Shown: positions 43,312 through 51,829 of the stretch, in pieces
Numbering within the stretch: the stretch's first letter is position 1
Layout: the number at the start of each line of letters is the position of its first letter
Assembly (NCBI RefSeq): GCF_021341785.1
Contig: NZ_JAJTTF010000005.1
Location: forward strand, 124,001 to 188,000
Direction of reading: 5' to 3'
DNA: 64,000 nucleotides
Source of the DNA: Microbacterium sp. Au-Mic1
GTDB taxonomy: Bacteria; Actinomycetota; Actinomycetes; Actinomycetales; Microbacteriaceae
Program-made: the position numbers and the translations under genes
Notes under the pieces: generated by a model
The model's input: the letters and a program-made list of their open reading frames with translations, nothing else
What the model was told of the DNA's origin: nothing
Databases searched by the model: none

Positions 43312-44417
43312 GCCGGCACCTCCGCCCGCACCACGGTGCCGCGCCCGGGCCGGGCCTCGACGATGAGGCTGCCGGCGGCCGCCTCGAGCCGTTCGCGCAT
43401 CGAGACGAGCCCGTATCCGCCGGACCCCTCACCCGCCCGCTGCAGACGCTCGACCCCGTCGAAGCCGCGGCCGTCGTCCCGGACCTCGAGGCGCACACCG
43501 ACAGGATCCGTCCGCAGCGCGATCGTCACGCGATGCGCCGCGGCGTGCTTCTCCACGTTGGTGAGCGCCTCCTGCGCCATGCGCAGCAGCGCCACCTCCG
43601 TCTCGGTCGGCAGCGGTCGGGCCGTGCCGGTCACCGTCACCGTCGCCGGGACGCCGGTGCGCGCCGACCACGACCTCGCGACCCTGGAGAGGGCGTCGGC
43701 GAGAGAGGTCTGCTCGAGCGCCGTCGGGCGCAGCGCCTGCACGGACCGGCGGGCCTCCGCGAGCCCGTCGCGGGCCAGCGCGAGAGCCGCCCCGGTGTGA
43801 CGTCGTCGGGCCTCGTCGTCGGAGGCCTGCTCGGCCGCCTGCAGCTGGGTGATGATGCCCGTGAAGCCCTGCGCGAGCGTGTCGTGGATCTCGCGGGCGA
43901 GGCGGGCGCGCTCATCCTGCACGGCGGTGCGGTGCAGGTTGTCCTCGGCGCGGTGCAGGCCGAACGACAGCCCGCACATCACCACGACGTTCAGCAGGAC
44001 CACCGCGATCGTCCCGGCGACGCCGGCCGGATCCGCGCGGAACCCGGAGCTCTGCGCGAGGCCCGCGACGACGGCGGTCCCGGCGACCGGGAGCAGTTCC
44101 CACGGCCATTCGGCGAGCGAGTACGCGAACGAGAAGGTCGCTATCGCGAGGAATCCGAACGTGCCCTCGCGCAGCACCAGCAGCAGGTTGAGCGCGATCG
44201 CGCCCGTCAGGAACACGGCGACGACGGAGGGCCGGTCGCGCCACCGGAACGGCAGGGTGCGCATCACGAGGACCCACAGTCCGTAGGCGGCGCAGAGCGC
44301 CAGCGTCGGCGCCAGACGCGCCCACTGGCCCCATTGCGCGAACAGCACGAACGCGACCAGCAGCCCCAGCACCACGTACGGGGCGATCGCGAGCACGCTT
44401 CGCCAGCGCGAGTCCAT
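43308..44417 (-). CDS. Sensor histidine kinase, NarL/DesK (HisKA_3) type
   Basis: 369 residues. The N-terminal half has about six helices and no clear extracellular domain. The dimerisation segment is ERARLAREIHDTLAQGFTGI with the phospho-acceptor His, and the ATPase domain carries NVEKHAAAHRV and GSGGYGLVSMRERL. ATG at 44417 is used; GTG one codon upstream is possible. Co-translated with the response regulator. Confidence 0.92.
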   Translation of the reverse strand: MDSRWRSVLAIAPYVVLGLLVAFVLFAQWGQWARLAPTLALCAAYGLWVLVMRTLPFRWRDRPSVVAVFLTGAIALNLLLVLREGTFGFLAIATFSFAYSLAEWPWELLPVAGTAVVAGLAQSSGFRADPAGVAGTIAVVLLNVVVMCGLSFGLHRAEDNLHRTAVQDERARLAREIHDTLAQGFTGIITQLQAAEQASDDEARRRHTGAALALARDGLAEARRSVQALRPTALEQTSLADALSRVARSWSARTGVPATVTVTGTARPLPTETEVALLRMAQEALTNVEKHAAAHRVTIALRTDPVGVRLEVRDDGRGFDGVERLQRAGEGSGGYGLVSMRERLEAAAGSLIVEARPGRGTVVRAEVPA

Positions 44418-44429
44418 CACGGGCCGACC

Positions 44430-44867
44430 TTACGCCGTCTGGGTGAAATGAGCGCTCATGCGGGGCAGGTTCACCAGGATCGCGACCGGGAGCAGGAGCA
44501 ACCCGCAGGCGGCCTGTTCCAGGCGGACCCAGTCGGGCAGGAACCCGGGGATCGAGACGATCACGATCACCGCGGCGACGATGATCGGGCTGATGATCCG
44601 CAGGCGCACCCAGGCGCCGCGGGAGCCGCGGGCCGCGGAGGCGGCGATGGCCAGCACGACGATCGCACTGGCCAGCACGAGGGAGCAGCGGATCCAGATC
44701 GCGGTCTCGAAGCCGATCCCGGTGGCGCTCGCGATGCCGAGGAAGGCGATCATCGCGGCGCTGACCGCGACGAACGCCCAGGAGAGGGCGAGGACGGGGC
44801 GGAAGGCCGCGCGGCGCGAGGAGGCGAGGGACGATCCGGTGGATGAGGTGCGGAGTGTGGTGTTCAT
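44430..44867 (-). CDS. Small membrane protein
   Basis: 145 residues with four predicted helices (LALSWAFVAVSAAMIAFLGI, IRCSLVLASAIVVLAIAAS, IISPIIVAAVIVIVSIPGF, ACGLLLLPVAILVN). ATG at 44867 follows CTGGAGGC. It ends 12 bases before the kinase gene, so it is the first gene of the two-component operon and may take part in sensing. Family not recognised. Confidence 0.75.
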   Translation of the reverse strand: MNTTLRTSSTGSSLASSRRAAFRPVLALSWAFVAVSAAMIAFLGIASATGIGFETAIWIRCSLVLASAIVVLAIAASAARGSRGAWVRLRIISPIIVAAVIVIVSIPGFLPDWVRLEQAACGLLLLPVAILVNLPRMSAHFTQTA

Positions 44868-45064
44868 GCCTCCAGGCTCGTCGGATGCGACGCCGCGAGG
44901 ATCCACCGATCGGTCAGGTTCGGCCACCGATCGGTCAGTGCGCGGATCCCGTGCGCTCGCCGCGCGTGGACGGCTCGCGACGCGGCGTCGTGGGGCCATA
45001 GTCTGCCCTGAGCGGCAGGGGACGGACCACGTCCCGCGCGGGTTCACCGAGGGAGGCGCGGTCC

Positions 45065-46369
45065 ATGACGAGCGATGAGGATCCGGCGGCGCGCATCGCG
45101 CGGCTCGAGGCGGAGAACCATGCTCTGCGGAGCAACAGCGAGCGCCGAACCGGGTCGTGGTGGCGCAGCGCCGGGTCGGCGATCCTGATCGTGCTCGGAC
45201 TCGTGCTCGGATCCGTCAGCGCGGTGACGAGCTACGCCCATGGACTGCTCACCGACACCGACCAGTTCGTGGCGACCTTCGCGCCGCTCGCCGCGGATCC
45301 CGCCGTGCAGGCCGTGCTGGTGACTGCGACGAATGACGCGATCGATCGGCAGGTCGACATCCCTGCCCTCACCGGCGACGTGTTCGACGGTCTGCGTGCG
45401 CTCGACATGCCGCCGAGGGCGTCGGCGGCACTGAGCCTGCTGGAGGCGCCCGTCGCGCAGGGTGCCCAGAACCTCGTGCACGGCATGGTCGCGAACGTGA
45501 TCACCTCGCCCACGTTCGCAGACGTCTGGAAGCAGGCGCTCAGCGTCTCGCGCACCCAGGCTCTCGCGGTGCTGCAGGGTGCCCCCGACGCCGCGATCGC
45601 CGCGGGGCGGGACGGGGCGCTGCGACTGCAGCTCGGCCCCATCCTCGAGGGCGTCCGCTCACGGCTGCTCGCCGAGGGCGTGACGTTCGCCGCCTCGATC
45701 CCGACGACGGATCAGACCATCGTGCTCGTGCACAGCGCCTCGCTCGGCAAGGCCGTCGCGGCGTACGGGATCGTCACGACGCTCTCCGCATGGCTGCCGT
45801 GGGTCGCGCTCGCACTGCTCATCGCCGGGGTGCTCACGGCACGCCGGCGCCGGCGTGCGGTCCTGGCCGCCGGAGTCGCAGCGACGGCGATCATGGTGCT
45901 GATGCTGGCAGCGGTCGCGATCGGCCGCGCACTGGGCATCGGGGCGCTCGCCGCGAACGGATCCGTCATCACTCCCGCGGCGGCCGGATCCGTGTTCGAC
46001 CAGATCACCGCGCCGCTCACCCAGCGGATCCTCGCGCTCGGGCTGCTCGCCCTCGTGGTCGCGATCGTCGCGTGGGTCATCGGTTCCTCCCGCTCCGCGC
46101 GCGCCGTGCGCACCGCCGGCGGCCGCATCGCCGCCGTGGTGCGGCCACGCGGCGATGCCCCCTCCGACGCCCCGCCGACCGCCTTCGCCCGCCTCGGCGG
46201 CCGGATCGACCGATCGCACCGGTGGATCCTCGTCGTCGTCGCGCTCCTGGCTGCGGCCGTGGTGCTGCTCGTGCAGCCGCTCACGGCGTGGCTCGTGCTG
46301 TGGGTGCTGGCGGGGTCGCTGCTCGTGCTCATCGCCGTCGAGCTGCTGCGCCGGCCCGCGCAGGAGTGA
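45065..46369 (+). CDS. Conserved actinobacterial membrane protein
   Basis: 434 residues. A short cytoplasmic start contains a coiled-coil-like ARIARLEAENHALRSNSERR. Helix 1 is AILIVLGLVLGSVSAVTSYA. An extracytoplasmic region of about 180 residues is rich in Ala/Val/Thr, followed by four or five C-terminal helices. The pattern is common in Actinobacteria without known function. 197 bp upstream region; no operon partner. Confidence 0.75.
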   Translation: MTSDEDPAARIARLEAENHALRSNSERRTGSWWRSAGSAILIVLGLVLGSVSAVTSYAHGLLTDTDQFVATFAPLAADPAVQAVLVTATNDAIDRQVDIPALTGDVFDGLRALDMPPRASAALSLLEAPVAQGAQNLVHGMVANVITSPTFADVWKQALSVSRTQALAVLQGAPDAAIAAGRDGALRLQLGPILEGVRSRLLAEGVTFAASIPTTDQTIVLVHSASLGKAVAAYGIVTTLSAWLPWVALALLIAGVLTARRRRRAVLAAGVAATAIMVLMLAAVAIGRALGIGALAANGSVITPAAAGSVFDQITAPLTQRILALGLLALVVAIVAWVIGSSRSARAVRTAGGRIAAVVRPRGDAPSDAPPTAFARLGGRIDRSHRWILVVVALLAAAVVLLVQPLTAWLVLWVLAGSLLVLIAVELLRRPAQE

Positions 46370-46478
46370 CCGTCGGGTTCCAGGTCGCACCGGCCCGGTC
46401 CTGGACGCGCCGGACATCGTGACGTCTCGTCCGGTCGCAGCGGCGGGAGCGCGCGACGCGGAGGTCAGGCGCTCGACC

Positions 46479-46688
46479 TCAGGCGCGCACCCGCGCCGAG
46501 CGCCCGCCGACCGTCACGAGATCGCCCGCGACGAGCTGTCGTCCGCGGCGGCGCTCCTCCTCGCCGTTCACGCGCACGTGCCCGTCGATGATCGCCTCCT
46601 TCGCGTCGCCGCCGGAGTCCAGCAGGCCGGCGAACTTCAGGAACTGGCCGAGGCGGATGCTCTCACCGCCGATGGCGACGTCGTTCAC
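46479..46688 (-). CDS. S4-domain RNA-binding protein (YaaA/RqcP-like)
   Basis: A 69-residue S4 domain alone: IGGESIRLGQFLKFAGLLDS, then EAIIDGHVRVNGEEERRRG and the ending TVGGRSARVRA. Small S4 proteins bind structured RNA or stalled ribosomal subunits. GTG at 46688 overlaps the stop of the cupin gene by four bases (GTGA), so the two are coupled. Confidence 0.82.
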   Translation of the reverse strand: MNDVAIGGESIRLGQFLKFAGLLDSGGDAKEAIIDGHVRVNGEEERRRGRQLVAGDLVTVGGRSARVRA

Positions 46689-47092
46689 GCGTTCCACGGG
46701 AAGATCCGCTCCCTGTCCAGCTCGCCGTCGCGGCCGATCCCGGCGAGGCTGTCGCCTCCGCCGCGCAGGCACAGCCACTTCAGCGGCCGGCCGGCGTCGG
46801 CGGCGCTGTGCACCGCACGCCAGGTCTCGGGAGCGACGCGCACGACCGTGCCCGGATGCACGTCGACCACCTCGTCGTCGAGCGCCATCTGCCCGCGGCC
46901 GTCGAGGAACACGTACAGCTCCTCGAAACGGCTGTGCCGATGCCAGAACGGCGAGCTCTCGCCCGGCTCCGTGGAGTTCACCGACATCCCGAGGTATTGC
47001 GCCGACTCCCCGTCGACGAACCGCTTGCCGGTGCCCTCGGCGACACCCCAGGTGTCGATCGCCCCAGCCTCGTACATGTCGTAGCCGCTCAT
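46685..47092 (-). CDS. Cupin domain protein
   Basis: 135 residues with the cupin metal-site motifs FWHRHSRFEELYVFLDGRG and VVRVAPETWRAVHSA. Likely binds a metal and a small molecule; reaction unknown. It is transcribed away from a MarR-like regulator across 92 bp holding a clear operator, so is probably repressed by that protein. Confidence 0.85.
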   Translation of the reverse strand: MSGYDMYEAGAIDTWGVAEGTGKRFVDGESAQYLGMSVNSTEPGESSPFWHRHSRFEELYVFLDGRGQMALDDEVVDVHPGTVVRVAPETWRAVHSAADAGRPLKWLCLRGGGDSLAGIGRDGELDRERIFPWNA

Positions 47093-47133
47093 GCCGCCAC
47101 GCTATCCCAGAGTCCTGCGGTCGGTTGAACGTT

Positions 47134-47155
47134 AATGACAGAAAAAACTGTCATT
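47134..47155. promoter_or_regulatory. Inverted-repeat operator between cupin gene and MarR-type regulator
   Basis: AATGACAG, a run of six A, and CTGTCATT form a perfect dyad with an A-tract centre, in a 92-bp divergent gap whose A/T richness stands out. Arm length and spacing suit a dimeric winged-helix repressor, most simply the product of the adjacent regulator gene controlling both directions. Confidence 0.72.
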
Positions 47156-47184
47156 TACGCTATTTCGCGCGTAGCATGCCGCTC

Positions 47185-47646
47185 ATGGCGAGCATCGAGG
47201 ACCGTGTGGCGTACGCCGACCGTGTTGCGGGCGTCTGGGCCACGCGTTACCGCATCGCTCCGATCACCGGGCGAATCGCAGGCTATCTGTACGTCTGCGA
47301 GCCCGGACCGCCGACCATCGACGAGCTCGCGACCACGCTGCAGGCCAGTCGCACGGCGATCGTGAACGGGGTGCAGGCGCTGGAGTCACGCGGCCTCGTG
47401 CGGCGCACGCGCGCGGCGGGGGAGCGGGCGGACCGCATCGCCATCGTGTTCGACGAAGCGCGTGGCTTCGATGCCGCACCGTACCGTGAGGCCGCGGTGA
47501 TCGCGGAGGAGGGACTCGCTCTGCTCGCATCGGAGAGCGTCGAGCAGCGCGCTCTGCTCGAACGCACTGCCTCGCTCAACGCCTTCCTGGCCGAGCGACT
47601 GCCCGTACTGCTCGACGAGTGGCGTCGCGCAGAGGCGCGGAGATGA
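47185..47646 (+). CDS. MarR/GbsR-like winged-helix regulator
   Basis: 153 residues. The DNA-binding core is PPTIDELATTLQASRTAIVN followed by GVQALESRGLVRRTRAAGER, then a helical dimerisation part. ATG at 47185 is used; ATG at 47176 is also open, and neither has a ribosome site, so a leaderless or near-leaderless mRNA is possible. It lies 29 bp after a strong operator and overlaps the hydrolase gene by four bases. Confidence 0.82.
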   Translation: MASIEDRVAYADRVAGVWATRYRIAPITGRIAGYLYVCEPGPPTIDELATTLQASRTAIVNGVQALESRGLVRRTRAAGERADRIAIVFDEARGFDAAPYREAAVIAEEGLALLASESVEQRALLERTASLNAFLAERLPVLLDEWRRAEARR

Positions 47647-48509
47647 CCGCGGATCAGCGCACGATCGGGCTGCGCGACGGACGGGCGCTGTCCTGGCACG
47701 AGGTCGGGGATCCGGCCGGTCGTCCGTGCCTGTTCCTTCCCGGATCCTCCAGCTCCGGGCTGGCCGGCGCCCCGCTCCACGTCGCGGCGGCGAAGGCGGG
47801 CGTGCGACTGCTGGCGCTGGACAGACCGGGACTGGGAGCGTCGGATCCGGTGGGCGATCGGGCGCTCGCGGATTGGCCGTCCGACGTGGCCGAGCTGCTC
47901 GACGCGCTCGGCATCGAGCAGGCAGGCGTGCTGGGCCACTCCGCAGGCGGCGCGTTCGCCCTTGCGGTCGTCCACGGCTTGCCCGACCGGGTGTCGGCGA
48001 CGGCGATCTGCGCGGGATCCGGACCCTATGACGAGTCCTGGTACCGCGGCGCGGCGAGGCAGTCGGCGACCTCGCGGCTGTTCTACGGTCTGGCCAGGCA
48101 TGCGCCGCGAGTCTTCGGGGCGCTCTTGCAATCCAGCACTCCGCGCACGCCGGCGGCGATCGACCGCACCCTCGCCCTGATCTCGCGCGGCTCGTCACCG
48201 GACGCGGAGTTCGCCCGGGCGCACCCGGAGGCGACGCGGTTCGCGCTCGAAGCCGTCGCCGACGGGTTCCGCGGCGGACCGGGCGGCCCCACCGACGATG
48301 CTCGCGCCGTCTGCCGCCCCTGGGGGTTCCGCGTGGAGGACGTGGCGTCGCCGATCCTCTGGTGGCACGGCGAGCAGGACGGCAACGTCGCGCCTGCGGC
48401 GGGCAGGGTGATGGTCTCCCGGCTCCCGCAGGGGACCGCCCGTTTCGTGAGCGGCGGTCATGCGCTGCTGTTCGCAGATCCGGATCCGATCCTCGCAGCG
48501 TTCGCCTAG
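47643..48509 (+). CDS. Alpha/beta fold hydrolase
   Basis: 288 residues. Oxyanion loop FLPGSSSSGLAG, DRPGLGASDP, nucleophile elbow GHSAGGAFAL, acidic residue in WWHGEQDGNV and His in VSGGHALLF: a complete catalytic set. Substrate unknown. ATG overlaps the upstream regulator stop (ATGA), so the hydrolase is in the regulator's own operon and probably induced by the ligand that it degrades. Confidence 0.88.
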   Translation: MTADQRTIGLRDGRALSWHEVGDPAGRPCLFLPGSSSSGLAGAPLHVAAAKAGVRLLALDRPGLGASDPVGDRALADWPSDVAELLDALGIEQAGVLGHSAGGAFALAVVHGLPDRVSATAICAGSGPYDESWYRGAARQSATSRLFYGLARHAPRVFGALLQSSTPRTPAAIDRTLALISRGSSPDAEFARAHPEATRFALEAVADGFRGGPGGPTDDARAVCRPWGFRVEDVASPILWWHGEQDGNVAPAAGRVMVSRLPQGTARFVSGGHALLFADPDPILAAFA

Positions 48510-48846
48510 CCCGCGACGGGCCCGTTGCGTGGGCTCAGCGGCCCGACCCGCCAGGGGGGAAAGGCAGCCAGGGGAGGGGGAGACGCGCCATGGGCTCGCG
48601 GAGCCTACCGCGTCGCGCGGGAGAGGGATCCGCTTGCGCCGTCTTCGCGTCGCGCGGCGTCACAGAAGCGCGTGCGTGACGTCATACGACGTCGAAAACC
48701 GACACACAGCGGTGGCGGATCCGGCAGGCGTGTGAACGTGGACGCACGCCGCGGCAGCCCGTCCGCAGGCGCATCGCCGGGTGTCGTACACAGCGCGCCG
48801 CCCGGACGGCACCGACCCGCGGTGCGACGACCCGAAGGAGGCCCCC
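48510..48846. other. 337-bp leader region of the Liv-type operon
   Basis: No gene seen. Two copies of the palindrome GACGTC lie at 48678-48683 and 48688-48693, ten bases apart (one helical turn), next to an A-run at 48695. This would suit a dimeric regulator. A strong ribosome site, GAAGGAGG, ends the region. Confidence 0.5.
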
Positions 48847-50016
48847 ATGGCAAGGAACACTCGACGCATCGCTTTCGCCGGGGTCATGGCGGCCACGGCA
48901 GCCCTCGCGCTCGCAGGATGCAGCCTCTCCGCCTCGGCGAACGGGCCGTCGGCCGGCGCCTCCGCCGGCAGCACCGTCTACTTCGGCGTCTCCGCCGCCC
49001 GGACCGGCCAGTACGCGCAGTACGGCGAGCAGTTCAAGAAGGCGTTCGACCTGGCCGTCGAAGAGGTCAACAAGGACGGCGGCATCGACGGGCACCCGGT
49101 CGCGCTCAAGTACGAGGACTCGCAGTCCGACCCGAAGCAGTCGGTGACCGTCGCGCAGAAGTTCGTGAACGACCCGCAGATCTCGCTCGTGTTCGGCGAC
49201 TACTCGTCGGCGGCGTCGATCCCGGCCTCGCCGATCTACACGGCGGGCAAGCTGCTGCAGTACGGCTTCAACAATTCGAACCCCGACTTCACGGCCAAGG
49301 GCACGCAGTACCAGTGGTCGAGCGCCATCACCACGTCCGCGAGCTACACCTGGACGGCCGACTACATCAAGAAGCAGGGCGTCGACTCGATCGGCGTGAC
49401 GTACTTGAACACCGCGGACTGGGGCATCCCCGCCTTCCAGGCGTTCAAGGCCGAGGCCGACAAGATCGGGCTCGCGATCACCGACGCGGAGGCGATCGAC
49501 CCCACCTCCGACGACTACCGGCCCTCGCTCACCAAGGCCGTCGCCGGCAACCCGAAGGCGTTCGCCCACATCGGCTACGGCCCCGATGCGGCCAAGCTCG
49601 TGACTCAGCTGCGCGCGATCGGGTTCACCGGCACGTTCTACGGCGGCCAGGACGAGCAGTCCTTCGATGCCACGCCGGATGCGGCGGGCTCGGTCATCGG
49701 CACCGAGTTCGTCTCGTCCAGCACCGCTCCCGAGGTGCAGGCGTTCGTGAAGGCCTTCAAGAAGAAGTACCCGGAGGAGAAGGAGGTCACCCTCTTCGAA
49801 GCCGGCGCCTACGACGCGCTGCACGTCGCGGTCGCCGCAGCCAAGAAGGGCGGCACCGACCGCGCCGGGATCCTCAAGGGCTTCCAGGAGATCACCGACG
49901 TGCCGAGCGTCGTCTACGGCACGCTCTCGTTCGACAAGGACACGCGTCGCCCGGCGTCGCCGCAGCTGACCCCCACCGTGCTGAAGGACGGCGCCTGGGT
50001 CGCCATCGAAGGCTGA
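48847..50016 (+). CDS. Branched-chain amino acid-type ABC substrate-binding lipoprotein (LivK family)
   Basis: 389 residues. Signal peptide with lipobox LAGC (Cys25) and Ser/Ala/Gly linker, then a type I periplasmic fold: VYFGVSAARTGQYAQYGEQF, VEEVNKDGGIDGHPVALKYE and QSVTVAQKFVNDPQISLVFG. The family binds amino acids, amides, urea or aromatic acids, so substrate cannot be read off. It opens a seven-gene operon with a fused permease, two ATPases and three oxidative enzymes. Confidence 0.92.
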   Translation: MARNTRRIAFAGVMAATAALALAGCSLSASANGPSAGASAGSTVYFGVSAARTGQYAQYGEQFKKAFDLAVEEVNKDGGIDGHPVALKYEDSQSDPKQSVTVAQKFVNDPQISLVFGDYSSAASIPASPIYTAGKLLQYGFNNSNPDFTAKGTQYQWSSAITTSASYTWTADYIKKQGVDSIGVTYLNTADWGIPAFQAFKAEADKIGLAITDAEAIDPTSDDYRPSLTKAVAGNPKAFAHIGYGPDAAKLVTQLRAIGFTGTFYGGQDEQSFDATPDAAGSVIGTEFVSSSTAPEVQAFVKAFKKKYPEEKEVTLFEAGAYDALHVAVAAAKKGGTDRAGILKGFQEITDVPSVVYGTLSFDKDTRRPASPQLTPTVLKDGAWVAIEG

Positions 50017-50026
50017 TCGCTCCTCC

Positions 50027-51829
50027 ATGCTCGACACTCTGATCGCCGGCCTGCTCCGAGGGAACGTCTACGCCCTCGGAGCGGTCGGCATCTCCCTCGT
50101 CTTCGGCGTCATGAACGTCGTCAACTTCGCGCAGTTCTCGTTCTTCGGGCTCGGCGCGATGCTCGCCTGGTTCTTCGTCGTGCAGCTGCAGCAGCCGTTC
50201 TGGATCGCGTTGCCGCTCGTGCTCGCGATCTGCGCGGTGCTGGGGCTCGTGATCAACGTCGCCGTGGTGCGCCGGCTCGCGAAGTACCTGCCGCTGGCCG
50301 CCATGCTGTCCACGTACGCGGTCGCGCAGATCCTGGACAACGGATCGCAGCTCGCGTTCTCGGCGCAGTTCCGGTCGTTCCCGCAGGTGCTGCCCACCTC
50401 GAACCTGCACCTCGGGAACATGCGATTCGGCACCTCGGATCTGGTGATGCTGGGCGTCACGGCGGTCGTCATGGTCGCGATGTCGCTGTTCCTGAAGTAC
50501 GGCCGCACCGGTCGGGCCATCCGAGCCACCGCGCAGGATCAGGAGGCGGCCCTGCAGATGGGCATCCCGGTCGGCGCGGTGCAGAACCTCTCGTTCGTGA
50601 TCGCGTCGGGCCTCGGCGGCCTCGCCGGCATCTTCTTCTCGCTCTACATCGGCGTCGTGAATCCCGTCTCCGGGCTCAACATCGGCATGACGGCCTTCGT
50701 GGCCGCGGCCCTCGGCGGGCTCGGATCGCTCGTCGGCGCCGTGGTCGGCGGCTTCGTGCTGGGGATCCTGGAGGCGTTCGGGATCTACTGGCTCGGCGAT
50801 GCGGCGCGCCAGATCATCGTCTTCGTCGTCCTGCTGATCGTGCTGATCGTGCGCCCGGGCGGACTGCTCGGCAAGGTGCCGCTGATCTCGACCGAGCCGC
50901 TCACCGGCACGTTCCTCGGCAAGGGGCGGCCCCTCCGCATCCCGCGCTGGGTGTGGATCGCCGGGTTCGTCGTGCTCGGCGTGCTCGTGCCGGTGCTCGC
51001 CGACACGTACGTGCTCACGACCGGCACCCAGGTGCTCATCTACGCGATCATCGCGGCGGGCTTCACCGTCACCGCGGGTCAGGCGGGCGTGCTGGCGCTC
51101 GGCCAGGCCGGCCCGATCGCGATCGGCGCGTACATCTCCGCCCTGCTGAGTGTGCATCTGCACCTGTCGTTCTGGGTCGCCCTGCCGCTCGCCGGCATCG
51201 GCGCCGCCGTGATCGCGTCGATCCTCGCCTCGCCGATCTGGGGGGTGAAGGGCCACTACATCTCGATCGCCACCCTGGGACTCGGCATCGCGATCGTCGC
51301 CGTGATCCAGCTGCTCGTGCCGCAGGGCGTGTACGGGATCCCCGTGCCGTCCATCGCGGGCATCGACCTGAACACCCCGCTCGCCTACTACCTCATCGAC
51401 TTCGTCGTGCTGGTGCTCACCCTGTTGGTGATGTGGCGGATCCGGCGCTCTCACCTCGGCAAGGTGATCTCCTCGGTCGGATCCGACGAGGTAGCCGCCC
51501 TCGCCTCGGGGGTGCGGGTGCGCGACTACAAGGCGCTCGCGTTCGCGATCTCGGCGTTCTTCGCCGGCATCGGCGGATCCCTCCTGGCGCATCAGTACAC
51601 CTACATCGACACCACGATGTTCACGATGCTGATGTCGCTCCTCGTGGTCACGATCGTGATCCTCGGCGGTGTGGGGCTGCCCTACGGCGCGGTCGTCGGA
51701 TCGATCGTGCTCATCGGGGCGATGGAGCTGCTGCGCTTCACCCCGGAGTGGCGGATCATCGTCTACGGCCTCGTGCTCATCCTCGTCGTGCGCTTCCGGC
51801 CCGGCGGCGTCCTGGTGAGGAACTCATGA
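50027..51829 (+). CDS. Fused LivH-LivM ABC permease
   Basis: 600 residues carrying both permease halves. The LivH-type part (about 1-290) has LGAVGISLVFGVMNVVNFAQ and AATAQDQEAALQMGIP-like EAA sequence. The LivM-type part (about 305-600) has VTAGQAGVLALGQAGPIAIG and SDEVAALASGVRVRDYKALA. In most bacteria these are two genes. Starts 10 bases after the binding-protein stop and overlaps livG by four bases. Confidence 0.93.
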   Translation: MLDTLIAGLLRGNVYALGAVGISLVFGVMNVVNFAQFSFFGLGAMLAWFFVVQLQQPFWIALPLVLAICAVLGLVINVAVVRRLAKYLPLAAMLSTYAVAQILDNGSQLAFSAQFRSFPQVLPTSNLHLGNMRFGTSDLVMLGVTAVVMVAMSLFLKYGRTGRAIRATAQDQEAALQMGIPVGAVQNLSFVIASGLGGLAGIFFSLYIGVVNPVSGLNIGMTAFVAAALGGLGSLVGAVVGGFVLGILEAFGIYWLGDAARQIIVFVVLLIVLIVRPGGLLGKVPLISTEPLTGTFLGKGRPLRIPRWVWIAGFVVLGVLVPVLADTYVLTTGTQVLIYAIIAAGFTVTAGQAGVLALGQAGPIAIGAYISALLSVHLHLSFWVALPLAGIGAAVIASILASPIWGVKGHYISIATLGLGIAIVAVIQLLVPQGVYGIPVPSIAGIDLNTPLAYYLIDFVVLVLTLLVMWRIRRSHLGKVISSVGSDEVAALASGVRVRDYKALAFAISAFFAGIGGSLLAHQYTYIDTTMFTMLMSLLVVTIVILGGVGLPYGAVVGSIVLIGAMELLRFTPEWRIIVYGLVLILVVRFRPGGVLVRNS

